Source of the DNA: Actinomadura nitritigenes
Lineage (GTDB): Bacteria; Actinomycetota; Actinomycetes; Streptosporangiales; Streptosporangiaceae
DNA length: 64,000 nucleotides
Direction: 5' to 3'
NCBI RefSeq assembly: GCF_017573545.1
Contig: NZ_JAGEOK010000008.1
Span: forward strand, 62,001 to 126,000
A model generated the notes under the pieces. The model made no database searches and was not told where the DNA came from. It saw only the letters and a program-made list of their open reading frames with translations. The position numbers and the translations under genes were made by a program. Positions 1 to 8,704 of this stretch are shown here, piece after piece; the stretch's first letter is position 1, and each line of letters opens with the position of its first letter.

Positions 1-2
1 GG

Positions 3-1076
3 CTGGAGCGCCGGCTGGTGCGGGCGGCGTTCGGCGTCACCCTGCCCGACCCGTACCGGCCGCGGCCGGAGAGCCGCAACCCGTTCGTCCGGCTGAGGAC
101 GATGGCCGCCGATCCCGCCACCTGGAAGGACCTCGCCTACCTCGTCCTGCTGTTCCCCATCGCGATGGTGGAGTTCGTGGTGTCCGCCTTCGTGTGGGCG
201 CTGACGGGCAGCCTGCTGTTCATGCCGCTGATCGTGCTGTTCGGCGGCGGCATGGAGATCAACCTCGGGCTGGTGACGTACTGGTCCGGGAACCCGGTCG
301 AGGCGCTGCCGGTGTCGGCGGCGGGGCTGGTCGTCCTCGCGGCGGCGATGTACGTGACGCGGGGGATGGCGGTCGCGCACGCGGCGTGGGCCCGGCTGAT
401 GCTCGGCCCGAGCGCGTCCCAGGCGGAGAACCTCGAGCTGCGGGAGCGGACCGCGCACCTGCGGGCCAGCCGGGCGCGCGGCGTCGACGCCGCGGAGTTC
501 GAGCGCCGCCGCATCGAGCGGGACCTGCACGACGGCGCGCAGCAGCGGCTGCTGGCCGTCGCGATGGACATCGGCCGCGCCCGCGCGAAGCTCGACGACG
601 ATCCGGAGGGCGCGCGGGCGCTGATCGAGCAGGCGCACGCCGGCACCAGGGAGGCCATCACCGAGCTGCGGGACCTCGCCCGCGGCATCTACCCGGCGAT
701 CCTCACCGACCGCGGCCTGGACCCCGCGCTGTCCGGGCTGGCGGGGCGGGCGCCCGTGCCCGTCGAGGTCGCCGTCGACCTGCCGGAGCGGCCGCCGGCC
801 GCGGTCGAGAGCATCGCCTACTTCATCGTCGCCGAGGCGCTGGCCAACATCGCCAAGTACGCGCGGGCGACCCGCGCGTCCGTCCGCGTCGCCCGCGACG
901 ACCGCTGGGTCGTCGTCGAGGTGACCGACAACGGGGTCGGTGGTGCGGTGGCGCGCGCCGGGGGCGGGCTGGCCGGGCTGGCCGACCGGGCCGCCACCAT
1001 CGACGGGATGCTCATCGTGGACAGCCCGCCCGGCGGGCCCACGATCATCCGGGCGGACCTGCCCTGCACCTGGTGA
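3..1076 (+). CDS. Sensor histidine kinase, 5' end cut by window
   Basis: Two-component sensor kinase that should autophosphorylate on His and pass phosphate to the response regulator 60 bp downstream. The reading frame is open to the window edge, so the N-terminus is missing; the first in-window GTG (18) is probably internal. Numbering from that GTG: hydrophobic membrane segments at about 40-115 (sensor region), a HisKA_3 dimerisation box with RDLHDGAQQR and phospho-acceptor H171, then a HATPase domain with N-box EALANIAKYA (N277), DNGVG (304-308) and GGGLAGL (315-321). Architecture fits NarL-type partner kinases of actinobacteria. The signal sensed cannot be told. Confidence 0.9.
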   Translation: MERRLVRAAFGVTLPDPYRPRPESRNPFVRLRTMAADPATWKDLAYLVLLFPIAMVEFVVSAFVWALTGSLLFMPLIVLFGGGMEINLGLVTYWSGNPVEALPVSAAGLVVLAAAMYVTRGMAVAHAAWARLMLGPSASQAENLELRERTAHLRASRARGVDAAEFERRRIERDLHDGAQQRLLAVAMDIGRARAKLDDDPEGARALIEQAHAGTREAITELRDLARGIYPAILTDRGLDPALSGLAGRAPVPVEVAVDLPERPPAAVESIAYFIVAEALANIAKYARATRASVRVARDDRWVVVEVTDNGVGGAVARAGGGLAGLADRAATIDGMLIVDSPPGGPTIIRADLPCTW

Positions 1077-1136
1077 CCACCCGGCGATCCCTGGCGGCGC
1101 GGCCCGGCGCCGCCCGCGAGGCCCGATAATGGGCGC

Positions 1137-1790
1137 ATGCGGGTAGTGATCGCCGAGGATTCGGTGCTGTTGCGCGAAGGGCTCGTCCGGCTGCTCGCGG
1201 ACGCGGCGATCGAGACGGTCGCGACGGTCGGGGACGGCCCGGGGCTGCTCGGGATCGTCGAGGAGCACGAGCCGGACCTCGCCATCGTGGACGTGCGGAT
1301 GCCGCCGTCGTTCACCGACGAGGGGCTGCGCGCGGCGCTGGCCGTCCGCGAGCGCCGGCCCGGCACGCCGATCCTCGTCCTGTCGCAGTACGTGGAGGAG
1401 CGGTACGCGACGGACCTGATCGGCGGCGGCGCCGAGGGCGTCGGCTACCTGCTGAAGGAGCGGGTGTCGGACGTCGCGGAGTTCATCGACGCGGTCCGCC
1501 GGATCGCCGCCGGCGGGACCGTCATCGACCCGGAGGTGATCGGGCAGCTGCTCGGCCGGCGCCGCTCCGGCGACCCGCTGGAGGCGCTGACGCCGCGCGA
1601 GCGGGAGGTGCTGGGGCTGATGGCGCAGGGCCGCGCCAACGGCGCCATCGCCGAGAGCCTGGTCGTCACCGAGGGCGCGGTGGAGAAGCACATCTCCAAC
1701 ATCTTCGCCAAGCTCGACCTGCAGCCCGCGCAGGGCGGGCACCGCCGCGTGATGGCCGTCCTCGCCTACCTGGGCCGCGCCGACGGCTGA
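1137..1790 (+). CDS. LuxR/NarL-family response regulator
   Basis: 217-residue response regulator, cognate of the preceding kinase. The receiver domain (1-120) carries acidic pocket E7/D8, phospho-acceptor D52, the VLSQYV segment and conserved K107. A LuxR-type helix-turn-helix (about 150-213) contains LTPREREVL and the recognition helix around TEGAVEKHISNIF. Length is typical of NarL/DesR proteins. The start ATG lies 60 bp after the kinase stop, so the two are probably co-transcribed. Target genes are unknown. Confidence 0.93.
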   Translation: MRVVIAEDSVLLREGLVRLLADAAIETVATVGDGPGLLGIVEEHEPDLAIVDVRMPPSFTDEGLRAALAVRERRPGTPILVLSQYVEERYATDLIGGGAEGVGYLLKERVSDVAEFIDAVRRIAAGGTVIDPEVIGQLLGRRRSGDPLEALTPREREVLGLMAQGRANGAIAESLVVTEGAVEKHISNIFAKLDLQPAQGGHRRVMAVLAYLGRADG

Positions 1791-1823
1791 ACCGGTCCGG
1801 GCGCGGGACCCCGATCCGAGATC

Positions 1824-1850
1824 GGGAATGACCGGTGACCTCGGCACGTT
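1824..1850 (+). promoter_or_regulatory. Sigma-R type promoter of rpmE
   Basis: GGGAAT at 1824-1829 and GTT at 1848-1850 are separated by exactly 18 bp, matching the actinobacterial sigma-R (thiol-oxidative-stress ECF sigma) consensus GGAAT-N18-GTT. It lies about 150 bp upstream of rpmE, on the same strand and in an intergenic region. From memory, rpmE was reported as a sigma-R target in Streptomyces coelicolor, which supports function. The predicted transcript would have a long 5' leader of about 140 nt. Confidence 0.62.
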
Positions 1851-1996
1851 CGGGTATCTGGCACACTTGGACTGCAACCGCTGCGGTACCGGTTCACGCC
1901 TCCCGGATCTCCCATGGCGCCGTCGCGTGGAAACGACCACGCCGGACGGCCGTGCGAGCGGGGGCGCCCGGCGACCGCCTCATGCGAGGAGAACCC

Positions 1997-2215
1997 ATGA
2001 AGCCCGACATTCACCCGGACTACGTCGTCACGACCGTGACGTGCACGTGCGGCAACACCTTCGAGACCCGCAGCACCGCCGAGAACGGCGTGATCCACGC
2101 CGACGTGTGCTCGAACTGCCACCCGTTCTACACGGGCAAGCAGAAGATCCTCGACACCGGCGGCCGGGTGGCGCGCTTCGAGCAGCGCTTCGGCAAGAAG
2201 AAGGCCGGAAAGTAG
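1997..2215 (+). CDS. rpmE: 50S ribosomal protein L31 (zinc-binding form)
   Basis: 72-residue L31 of the large ribosomal subunit. It keeps the four zinc-ligand cysteines of the C+ form (C16, C18, C38, C41), so it is the zinc-containing version rather than the zinc-starvation paralogue. The ATG at 1997 is preceded by GAGGAG at a good distance; an in-frame upstream extension lacks L31 similarity. The next gene is prfA, 133 bp downstream. The four thiols together with the upstream sigma-R type promoter suggest a redox-linked role for expression. Confidence 0.96.
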   Translation: MKPDIHPDYVVTTVTCTCGNTFETRSTAENGVIHADVCSNCHPFYTGKQKILDTGGRVARFEQRFGKKKAGK

Positions 2216-2348
2216 CGCCGAGCCGCGCGGCGCGGAGCGCCGCACAGCGACCAGGGACGGCCCGGGGACTCTCCAGGTCCCCGGGCCGTTCGGAGTCGGC
2301 TTCCGGAGGCCGCCGCGGCCCCGGGGCCGGAACGGGCCAGGACACACC

Positions 2349-3413
2349 GTGAATCTCGACGAACTCATCAGCGAATACGCCGACATCGAGGGGCGGCTCG
2401 CCGACCCGTCCGTTCATGCCGACCAGACCCTGGCGCGCCGGCTCGGCAAGCGCTACGCCGAACTCCGGCCGATCGTCGAGACGCACCGGGAGCTGGCGTC
2501 CACCGAGGACGACCTGGGCACCGCCCGCGAGCTCGCCGGCGAGGACGAGACGTTCGCGGCCGAGGCCGCCGACCTCGGCAAGCGCAAGGAGGCGCTGGAG
2601 GAGCGGCTGCGGCGGCTGCTCGTCCCGCGCGACCCCAACGACTCCAAGGACGTGATCCTGGAGGTCAAGGCGGGCGAGGGCGGCGAGGAGTCGGCGCTGT
2701 TCGCGGGCGACCTGCTGCGGATGTACCTGCGCTACGCCGAGCGGGTCGGCTGGAAGACCGAGGTCCTCGACTCCCACCCGTCCGACCTCGGCGGCTACAA
2801 GGACGTCACGGTCGCGGTGAAGGCCAAGGGCTCGCAGGACGAGGGCGTCTGGACGCGGCTGAAGTACGAGGGCGGCGTCCACCGGGTGCAGCGGGTGCCC
2901 GCGACCGAGTCGCAGGGCCGCATCCACACCAGCGCCGTCGGCGTCCTGGTGACGCCCGAGGCGGAGGACGTCGACGTCCAGATCGACCCGAACGACCTGC
3001 GCATCGACGTGTACCGCTCGTCCGGGCCGGGCGGGCAGAGCGTCAACACCACCGACTCCGCGGTCCGCATCACGCACCTGCCGACCGGCGTCGTCGTCTC
3101 CTGCCAGAACGAGAAGAGCCAGCTCCAGAACAAGGAGCAGGCGCTGCGGATCCTGCGGTCCCGGCTGCTGGCGATGGCGCAGGAGGAGGCGGACGCGGCC
3201 GCCGCGGCGGAGCGCAAGAGCCAGGTCCGCACCGTGGACCGGTCCGAGCGGGTCCGCACCTACAACTATCCCGAGAACCGGATCTCCGACCACCGCGTCG
3301 GCTACAAGGCCTACAACCTCGACCAGGTGCTCGACGGCGATCTGCACAACGTGACGCAGGCGCTGGTCGACGCGGACATGGAACGCCGGCTGGCCGAAGC
3401 ACAAAAATCATGA
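2349..3413 (+). CDS. prfA: Peptide chain release factor 1
   Basis: 354-residue class I release factor acting at UAA and UAG stop codons. The anticodon-like PAT tripeptide (184-186) marks it as RF1 rather than RF2, and GGQ (228-230) is the peptidyl-tRNA hydrolysis loop that the downstream PrmC methylates. GTG start. The TGA stop (3411-3413) overlaps an ATG (3410) that opens the in-frame 57-bp repeat array leading into prmC. Confidence 0.97.
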   Translation: MNLDELISEYADIEGRLADPSVHADQTLARRLGKRYAELRPIVETHRELASTEDDLGTARELAGEDETFAAEAADLGKRKEALEERLRRLLVPRDPNDSKDVILEVKAGEGGEESALFAGDLLRMYLRYAERVGWKTEVLDSHPSDLGGYKDVTVAVKAKGSQDEGVWTRLKYEGGVHRVQRVPATESQGRIHTSAVGVLVTPEAEDVDVQIDPNDLRIDVYRSSGPGGQSVNTTDSAVRITHLPTGVVVSCQNEKSQLQNKEQALRILRSRLLAMAQEEADAAAAAERKSQVRTVDRSERVRTYNYPENRISDHRVGYKAYNLDQVLDGDLHNVTQALVDADMERRLAEAQKS

Positions 3414-3592
3414 GCGCAGCGAACCGGGGGGTGTGGGGGGTCGTCCCCCCTCGAGAAAGCACAGTCATGAGCGCAGCGAACCGGGGGGCGTGGGGGGTCG
3501 TCCCCCCTCGAGAATGCACAGTCATGAGCGCAGCGAACCGGGGGGTGTGGGGGGTCGTCCCCCCCTCGAGAGGCACAGGCATGAGCGCATGA
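3410..3592 (+). repeat. Three 57-bp in-frame repeats joining prfA to prmC
   Basis: Three consecutive near-identical 57-bp units start at ATG 3410, 3467 and 3524, followed by an 8-bp stub at 3581. Each unit holds a G6-TCGT-C6 hairpin. As 57 is 19 codons and no unit has a stop, they form one 60-codon frame with repeated peptide ANRGVWGVVPPRE. Its ATG overlaps the prfA stop and its TGA (3590-3592) overlaps the prmC ATG, so translational coupling could pass through it. A related copy lies before atpA at 12486. Whether the peptide is made or has a role is unknown; a dispersed repeat is the conservative reading. Confidence 0.85.
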
Positions 3593-4449
3593 AGCTGCTG
3601 CTGGACGAGATCGCCAGGGCCACCGCGCGGCTCGCGGACGCGGGGGCCGCCTCGCCGCGCGCCGACGCCGAGGAGCTGGCCGCTGCCGTGCACGGGGTGA
3701 AGCGCTCCGAGCTGCACGCCGTGCCCGACAGCGCGTTCGACGCCCGGTTCTGGGAGTTCGTGGCGCGCCGCGAGGCCGGCGAGCCGCTCCAGCACATCAC
3801 GGGCCGCGCGTTCTTCCGCTACCTGGAGCTGAAGGTCGGCCCCGGCGTGTTCGTCCCGCGCCCGGAGACCGAGGTGATGGTCGGCTGGGCGCTGGAGACG
3901 CTCCGCGACATGGACGTCCGCGACCCCCTCGTCGTCGACCTCGGGACGGGCTCGGCCGCCATCGCCCTGTCGATCGCGCTGGAGGCGCCCCGCGCGCGCG
4001 TGCACGCCGTGGAGAAGGACCCCAAGGCGTTCGTGCACGCGACCCGCAACATCGAGGAACTCGACGAGCGCGGCCGGGTCCGCCTGCACCTCGACGACTT
4101 CGCCGCCGCCCTCCCGGAGCTGAACGGCACCGTCGACCTCGTCGTCAGCAACCCCCCGTACATCCCGATGAGCGAATGGGAGTACGTGCCCCGCGACGTC
4201 CGCGACCACGACCCGGCGGACGCGCTGTGGGGCGGCGGCGACGACGGCCTGGACGCGATCCGCGTCGTCGAGCGCACCGCCCGCCGGCTGCTGCGCCCCG
4301 GCGGCTACGTCGCCGTCGAGCACAGCGACCTGCAGGGCAACGGGGTGTACTGGATCTTCGCGGAGGAGAACGGCTGGCGGGACGTCCGCAACCGCCGCGA
4401 CCTCACCAACCGGGACCGGTTCGTCACCGCCCGCCTCGCCGCCGACTAG
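3589..4449 (+). CDS. prmC: Release factor glutamine methyltransferase
   Basis: 286-residue SAM-dependent methyltransferase that modifies the Gln of the GGQ motif in release factors. Motifs: RPETE (91-95), SAM-binding DLGTGSAA (117-124) and catalytic NPPY (188-191), which binds the amide. ATG 3589 is chosen because PrmC homology begins there and it overlaps the preceding repeat frame by ATGA; the longer frame upstream only reads through repeat DNA. It lies downstream of its substrate gene prfA, the usual order. Product length is normal for the family. Confidence 0.95.
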   Translation: MKLLLDEIARATARLADAGAASPRADAEELAAAVHGVKRSELHAVPDSAFDARFWEFVARREAGEPLQHITGRAFFRYLELKVGPGVFVPRPETEVMVGWALETLRDMDVRDPLVVDLGTGSAAIALSIALEAPRARVHAVEKDPKAFVHATRNIEELDERGRVRLHLDDFAAALPELNGTVDLVVSNPPYIPMSEWEYVPRDVRDHDPADALWGGGDDGLDAIRVVERTARRLLRPGGYVAVEHSDLQGNGVYWIFAEENGWRDVRNRRDLTNRDRFVTARLAAD

Positions 4450-4536
4450 CCGCATGCGGCGCGGGGACCGCGCGCGGCGCGGCTATCCTGGGGCGTGCCA
4501 GAGGACGAGCGCCGCGAGATGGGAAGACGGGCGACC

Positions 4537-5457
4537 GTGAGCCGACGTTATGACTGCTCCGAGCCGATGGAGCGCACCCGTGGAATCGCCGAGGCCGTCT
4601 CGGCCGTCCGGCGCGGCGAGCTGGTCGTCCTGCCGACCGACACGGTGTACGGGGTCGGCGCCGACGCGTTCACGCCCGCCGCCGTGCAGGCGCTGCTGGA
4701 CGCCAAGGGCCGTGGCCGCGACATGCCGCCGCCCGTGCTGGTCGGGTCCGTCCGGGCCGCGACCGCGCTGGTCGAGGATCTCGGCACCTACGGCCAGGAC
4801 CTCATCGACGAGTTCTGGCCGGGCGCGCTGACGCTGGTGTTCCGCGCGAACCGGAACCTCATGTGGGACCTCGGCGAGACCAAGGGCACCGTCGCCGTCC
4901 GGATGCCGATGCACGAGCTGGCCGTGGAGGTGCTCAAGGAGACCGGGCCGCTCGCCGTCAGCAGCGCGAACCTGTCGGGCGAGCCCGCCGCGCGCACCGC
5001 CGAGGAGGCGGAGAAGATGCTCGGCGACTCGGTCCAAGTGTACCTGGACGGGGGCCGGTCGGGGCACGCCGACCCGTCCACGATCGTGGACCTGACGGGG
5101 TCGGTGCCGCGCCTCCTGCGGGTCGGCGCCATCCCCGAGGACAAGATCCGTTCCGTGGTCGGCGTGCTGCTCACGGAGGAGGACGAGGCCCCCGAGCCCG
5201 CGGAGCTCACAGCGGCCTCCTCCGCCGCCGTGGAGTCCAAGCCCTCCCTCACCAAGCAGCCCGCGGTCGAAGCGCCCCAGGCGCCCGCTGAGCCCGCCCC
5301 CGCCCCTGCTGAGGCCACCGCCGCACCCGCGGAATCCGCGGAGGTCGACGCCCCCGCGGACGCCCCTGCGGACGCGGCCGACGCGCCGGAGCCCGCCGCG
5401 GCTCCGAGCGTCCTTCCGGAGGCCGCGGAGACCCCCGCGAAGCCCAAGGACGAGTAA
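4537..5457 (+). CDS. tsaC: L-threonylcarbamoyladenylate synthase (Sua5/YrdC family) with acidic Ala/Pro tail
   Basis: Makes threonylcarbamoyl-AMP from Thr, bicarbonate and ATP for the t6A37 modification of ANN-decoding tRNAs. The YrdC domain fills about residues 10-210: LPTDTVYG (32-39), KGRGRDMPPPVLV and SSANLSGEPA. GTG 4537 is chosen because the protein then begins MSRRYDC, as actinobacterial homologues do; an upstream GTG at 4495 is less likely. After about residue 212 comes a ~95-residue Ala/Pro/Glu-rich low-complexity tail instead of a folded Sua5 domain. Probably co-transcribed with prmC (87 bp gap). Confidence 0.9.
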   Translation: MSRRYDCSEPMERTRGIAEAVSAVRRGELVVLPTDTVYGVGADAFTPAAVQALLDAKGRGRDMPPPVLVGSVRAATALVEDLGTYGQDLIDEFWPGALTLVFRANRNLMWDLGETKGTVAVRMPMHELAVEVLKETGPLAVSSANLSGEPAARTAEEAEKMLGDSVQVYLDGGRSGHADPSTIVDLTGSVPRLLRVGAIPEDKIRSVVGVLLTEEDEAPEPAELTAASSAAVESKPSLTKQPAVEAPQAPAEPAPAPAEATAAPAESAEVDAPADAPADAADAPEPAAAPSVLPEAAETPAKPKDE

Positions 5458-5469
5458 CCCCGGACGAGC

Positions 5470-5508
5470 GGAAACGGCCGGGCAGGATCAACCTGCCCGG
5501 CCGTTTCC
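5470..5508 (+). terminator. Strong hairpin terminator
   Basis: Perfect 17-bp stem GGAAACGGCCGGGCAGG (5470-5486) and its complement (5492-5508) around an ATCAA loop, 12 bp after the tsaC stop. It has no U tract, as is common in actinobacteria. It closes the translation-gene operon facing the convergent gene at 5614. Confidence 0.85.
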
Positions 5509-5613
5509 GGGTTCAGCCGCCGCCGACGAGCACGGACGCGTCCGGAGGCTCGGCCGGCGCCGCCCTCGGCGTCAACGATCGCGTGCGCAACCGCCGAGGG
5601 CGATGCAAGGGGC

Positions 5614-6045
5614 TCAGAACAGCTTCTTGCCCTTGCCGTAGAGGTACTGGCCGGTCTTCTTGTTGCGGCCGCACTCCTGGACCCACAGGTGCCAGCTGTA
5701 GGAGGAGCTGGTCTTGATCTTGACGGTGGCCTTGCCGTCGTAGTTGTACTGGGTGCCGCTGGAGGTGTAGCCGACGATCTTGAAGCGGGACCAGTACTTC
5801 TTGGTGCCCTCGGTGAAGAGGAAGCGGACGCAGGCGGTCCAGCCGTTCTTCGCTCCGTCCCGGAGGTATCCGGTGACGTAGGTGCTGCCGCCCTGGCGGG
5901 TGTAAGTGCCCCAGGCGCTCACGTTGCCGTAGGAGTTGTAGGGCGCCCAGCTGTGGGTGGTGGCGGCGTCGGCGGGAGCGCCGGCGAGGGCGGTGCCGGT
6001 CAGCAGTGCGCCGGCGGTCAGGGCTACGGCTGCGAATCGCCGCAT
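5614..6045 (-). CDS. Secreted protein of unknown function
   Basis: 143 residues from the preferred ATG (6045), preceded by GGAGGG at four bases; an upstream in-frame ATG (6063) has no such site. A signal peptide is clear: basic MRRF, hydrophobic AAVALTAGALLTGTALAG, and AxA cleavage near APADAA. The mature part (about 115 residues) is rich in Tyr, Trp, Ser, Lys and Gly and has two cysteines (in TACVRF and VQECGR), which may form a disulfide. No known family was recognised. Convergent with tsaC. Confidence 0.7.
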   Translation of the reverse strand: MRRFAAVALTAGALLTGTALAGAPADAATTHSWAPYNSYGNVSAWGTYTRQGGSTYVTGYLRDGAKNGWTACVRFLFTEGTKKYWSRFKIVGYTSSGTQYNYDGKATVKIKTSSSYSWHLWVQECGRNKKTGQYLYGKGKKLF

Positions 6046-6384
6046 TGGTCCCTCCATGCTCATGAATCACGGGTTAGCGGCGGATAACCTAGCAGTGATA
6101 TCAAGATCATCTTTACGGTTTTCTTACCGTACGGCCAGTGGCGGCCGAAAAGATCGGTGAGACCGAACCGGAGCGGCCCTCCCCGCGTCCAACAGTCCGG
6201 ACGCGGCACGCGCGGGGGCCGGACCCCGCTGCAGAGGGGGTTCCGGAGGGGCTTCCCTGGTGCGCCAAGGCGCCGCGGACGGCCGATCATGACGAAGATC
6301 TCATTCATCCGGCGGGACGGCCGCCGGGCGGGGCGCGGCGGGTTGTGCCGACACGGCGGGGGCAACGGTGAGACCATTCGGGGA
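6046..6384. other. Divergent intergenic region
   Basis: About 340 bp between the divergent secreted-protein gene and the DUF2207-like gene. It is less G+C-rich than its neighbours around 6085-6135. No convincing -35/-10 pair, operator or RNA gene could be fixed. Frames open through it on the plus strand are extensions of the next gene with unusual composition. Confidence 0.4.
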
Positions 6385-7371
6385 ATGCGCGGCCGTGTTC
6401 GGGGGCCCGTGATCGCTGCGGGCGTGGTCCTGGTGACCGTCGTCTTCCTGCTGCCCGCGGCGGCGGCGGCGCCCGTCCCGCGCGAGAGCATCCCGACCTA
6501 CGACGTGGTCCTCACGCTGGGCCGCGACGGGGTGGTGCGCGTCCGGGAGACGATCACATACGACTTCGACCGCGGCGGCGAGCACGGGATCGTGCGCCGG
6601 GTGCCGTTCCGCCGTGCGAACCGGCTGTTCGACGTGCGGGACGTCAGCGCGGGCTCGTCGACGGGCGCCCCGGCCCGCGCCCGGACGATGCGGTGGCTGA
6701 ACGACCTGCAGATCACCGTCGGGGACCGGCACCGCGAGGTCCGCGGCCGCCAGGCGTACGTGATCGAGTACGCGGTGGGCTGGGCGTTCACCCCGTACGC
6801 CGACCACGACGAGCTGGTCTGGGACGCGATCGGGACGAGCTGGGACGTGCCGATCGGCGACGCCGTCGTCCGGGTGGAGGCGCCGGTCCCGCTGCGGCAC
6901 GCGACGTGCCGGGCGGGCTCGCCGGGGGCGACGACGCGCTGCCTCGGCGTCCGCGACGGGCGGTACGCGGTGGACTTCATGCAGAGCGCCCTCGCCCCGC
7001 ACGAGGGGATGACGGTGCGGGTCCGGCTGCCGAAGCACGCGGTCGCCGTCGCGCCGCCCCACTACGCCCGGCCGCACTGGGCGGGGACGTGGCCGGGCTC
7101 GGCGGTGCTCGCGCTGGCGCTGGCCTCGGTGGGGCTGGCGGCGCGGAGGCCGGGGCCGGACCGCCGGGCGGGCGCGGCGCTGGCGGTGGTGGGCGCGCTG
7201 CTGGTCCTGTCGGACGCCGCGGACGACGTGCTGGACCGCGGGCCGTGGGCGTTCTCGCTGGGGGACCGGTCGCTGGCGGGCCTCGCGCTGATGATCGCCG
7301 GAGCGGCCGTGATGTGCTCCAGGACGTCCGGGACGGCGCGATATGCGGCGGATGGGGCCCGGTGGGTCTAG
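6385..7371 (+). CDS. DUF2207-like membrane-anchored protein
   Basis: 328 residues from ATG 6385, where a signal or anchor begins (MRGRVRGPVIAAGVVLVTVVFLLPAAAAA). The extracytoplasmic part (about 35-220) resembles the DUF2207 N-terminal beta domain: YDVVLTLGRDGVVRVRETITYDF, GGEHGIVRRVPFRR and YAVGWAFTPYADHDELVWDAIG. Two or three hydrophobic segments follow (about 235-320). A longer frame from 6157 adds 76 Arg-rich residues with no leader and is rejected. Short for DUF2207 proteins, lacking the Gly-rich C-terminal region many have. Function unknown. Confidence 0.75.
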   Translation: MRGRVRGPVIAAGVVLVTVVFLLPAAAAAPVPRESIPTYDVVLTLGRDGVVRVRETITYDFDRGGEHGIVRRVPFRRANRLFDVRDVSAGSSTGAPARARTMRWLNDLQITVGDRHREVRGRQAYVIEYAVGWAFTPYADHDELVWDAIGTSWDVPIGDAVVRVEAPVPLRHATCRAGSPGATTRCLGVRDGRYAVDFMQSALAPHEGMTVRVRLPKHAVAVAPPHYARPHWAGTWPGSAVLALALASVGLAARRPGPDRRAGAALAVVGALLVLSDAADDVLDRGPWAFSLGDRSLAGLALMIAGAAVMCSRTSGTARYAADGARWV

Positions 7372-7534
7372 AGTTGGTCGGTCGTGACGGCGAACCGATC
7401 GTGATCGACGATCGTCTTACCCGGTCGGGAACCCCGGCCCGGTGACGGTGCGTTCAATCGGGGCATGTCGCAGGGGTGATCGCGGACGGCGCGGTCGCGG
7501 ACGGCGGTGATCGGCGAAGGGAGGCGCGGGAGAG

Positions 7535-8704
7535 TTGCGGGAGTACCTGCTGACCATCCTGGTCGCCGCGCTGGTCGCCTACCTGCTGACGCCCGCCGTC
7601 CGGCGCTTCGCCGTCTGGTTCGGCGCGCAGGCCGTCCCCCGGGACCGCGACGTGCACGTGATCCCGACGCCCCGGCTGGGCGGGCTGGCGATGTTCGGCG
7701 GGATGGTGGCGGCGCTGGTCGTCGCGTCCGGGCTGCCGGAGATGCGCAAGGTGCTGGCCGCCGGCGACATCGGCGTGGGCAAGGCGCTGCTGATGTCGGG
7801 CGGGCTGATCGTGCTGGTCGGCATCGCCGACGACCGGTGGGAGGTCGACCCGCTCACCAAGTTCGCCGGGCAGGTGGCCGCCGCCGGGATCTTCATCATG
7901 CAGGGCATCCAGATCTACTCGATCCCGCTGCCGAACGGCGAGTCGCTGTCGCTGCCGCCCGCCTACGGGGTGCCGCTGACGGTGTTCGTGGTGGTCGCGA
8001 CGATCAACGCGGTGAACTTCATCGACGGCCTGGACGGGCTGGCGGCCGGGGTCGTCGGGATCGCCGCGCTCGGCCTGTTCGGCTACGCCTACCTGCTGAC
8101 CAAGACCAACGGGATGACCACGCTGAGCGGGGCGACGCTCACCGCGGCGGTGCTGTTCGGGATGTGCCTGGGCTTCCTGCCGCACAACTTCAGCCCGGCG
8201 AAGATCTTCATGGGCGACACCGGCTCGATGCTGATCGGGCTGCTGCTGAGCGCGTCGACCATCCTGCTGACCGGGCAGTTCGACCCGGCGGTGCTGTCGA
8301 ACGGGCTGTTCCCGCTGTACGTGCCGCTGCTGCTGGTGCCGGCCGTGGCGGCGGTCCCGTTCATGGACATGCTGCTGGCGGTGTGGCGCCGGACGAACCA
8401 GGGCAAGTCGCCGTTCTCGCCGGACAAGCAGCACCTGCACCACCGGCTGCTGCAACTCGGCCACTCCACCCGCCGGGCCGTGCTGATCATGTACTTCTGG
8501 GTCGGGCTGCTGGCGTCCGGGCTGGTCGGGCTGGCGCTGTTCGACGCCGCGTGGATCACCCTCGGGGTCACGGTCGTGGTGGCGGTCGCCGGGGTCGTGC
8601 TGATGCTGCGGCTCGGCCGGCCGCGCGGGCGGCGGCGGAACGCCGCGGCGGAGCCGGGCGACACCGGGCAGCAGCCCGCCGCCCGCCCGCAACTGCCGGT
8701 CTGA
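7535..8704 (+). CDS. wecA: Polyprenyl-phosphate GlcNAc-1-phosphate transferase (WecA/MraY family)
   Basis: 389-residue integral membrane enzyme that moves a sugar-1-phosphate from a UDP-sugar to polyprenyl phosphate, the first step for cell-wall linkage units or glycans. About ten or eleven membrane segments. Motifs: IADDRW (D99, D100), NFIDGLDGLAAG (161-172), MGDTGS (226-231) and the cytosolic HLHH box near 308-311. TTG start with a GGGAG site upstream. The order tsaC-wecA-atp matches mycobacteria (Rv1301-Rv1302). Substrate GlcNAc is inferred from family and position. The C-terminal ~25 residues are a disordered Ala/Pro/Gln tail. Confidence 0.9.
   Translation: MREYLLTILVAALVAYLLTPAVRRFAVWFGAQAVPRDRDVHVIPTPRLGGLAMFGGMVAALVVASGLPEMRKVLAAGDIGVGKALLMSGGLIVLVGIADDRWEVDPLTKFAGQVAAAGIFIMQGIQIYSIPLPNGESLSLPPAYGVPLTVFVVVATINAVNFIDGLDGLAAGVVGIAALGLFGYAYLLTKTNGMTTLSGATLTAAVLFGMCLGFLPHNFSPAKIFMGDTGSMLIGLLLSASTILLTGQFDPAVLSNGLFPLYVPLLLVPAVAAVPFMDMLLAVWRRTNQGKSPFSPDKQHLHHRLLQLGHSTRRAVLIMYFWVGLLASGLVGLALFDAAWITLGVTVVVAVAGVVLMLRLGRPRGRRRNAAAEPGDTGQQPAARPQLPV

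Noticed and set aside
3433..3588. N-terminal extension of prmC through the repeats
   Set aside because: PrmC homology starts at 3589; the extension only translates repeat DNA in another frame than the ATG-linked repeat frame.
3410..3592. CRISPR-like array
   Set aside because: Units are contiguous tandem repeats without spacers, and no cas genes are near.
6157..6384. 76-residue extension of the DUF2207-like protein
   Set aside because: It would place an Arg-rich stretch before the signal sequence; ATG 6385 starts right at the leader.
7429..7455. GGGAAC-N19-GTT as an ECF sigma promoter for wecA
   Set aside because: Spacing is one base longer than usual and the motif is weak; chance is likely in this composition.
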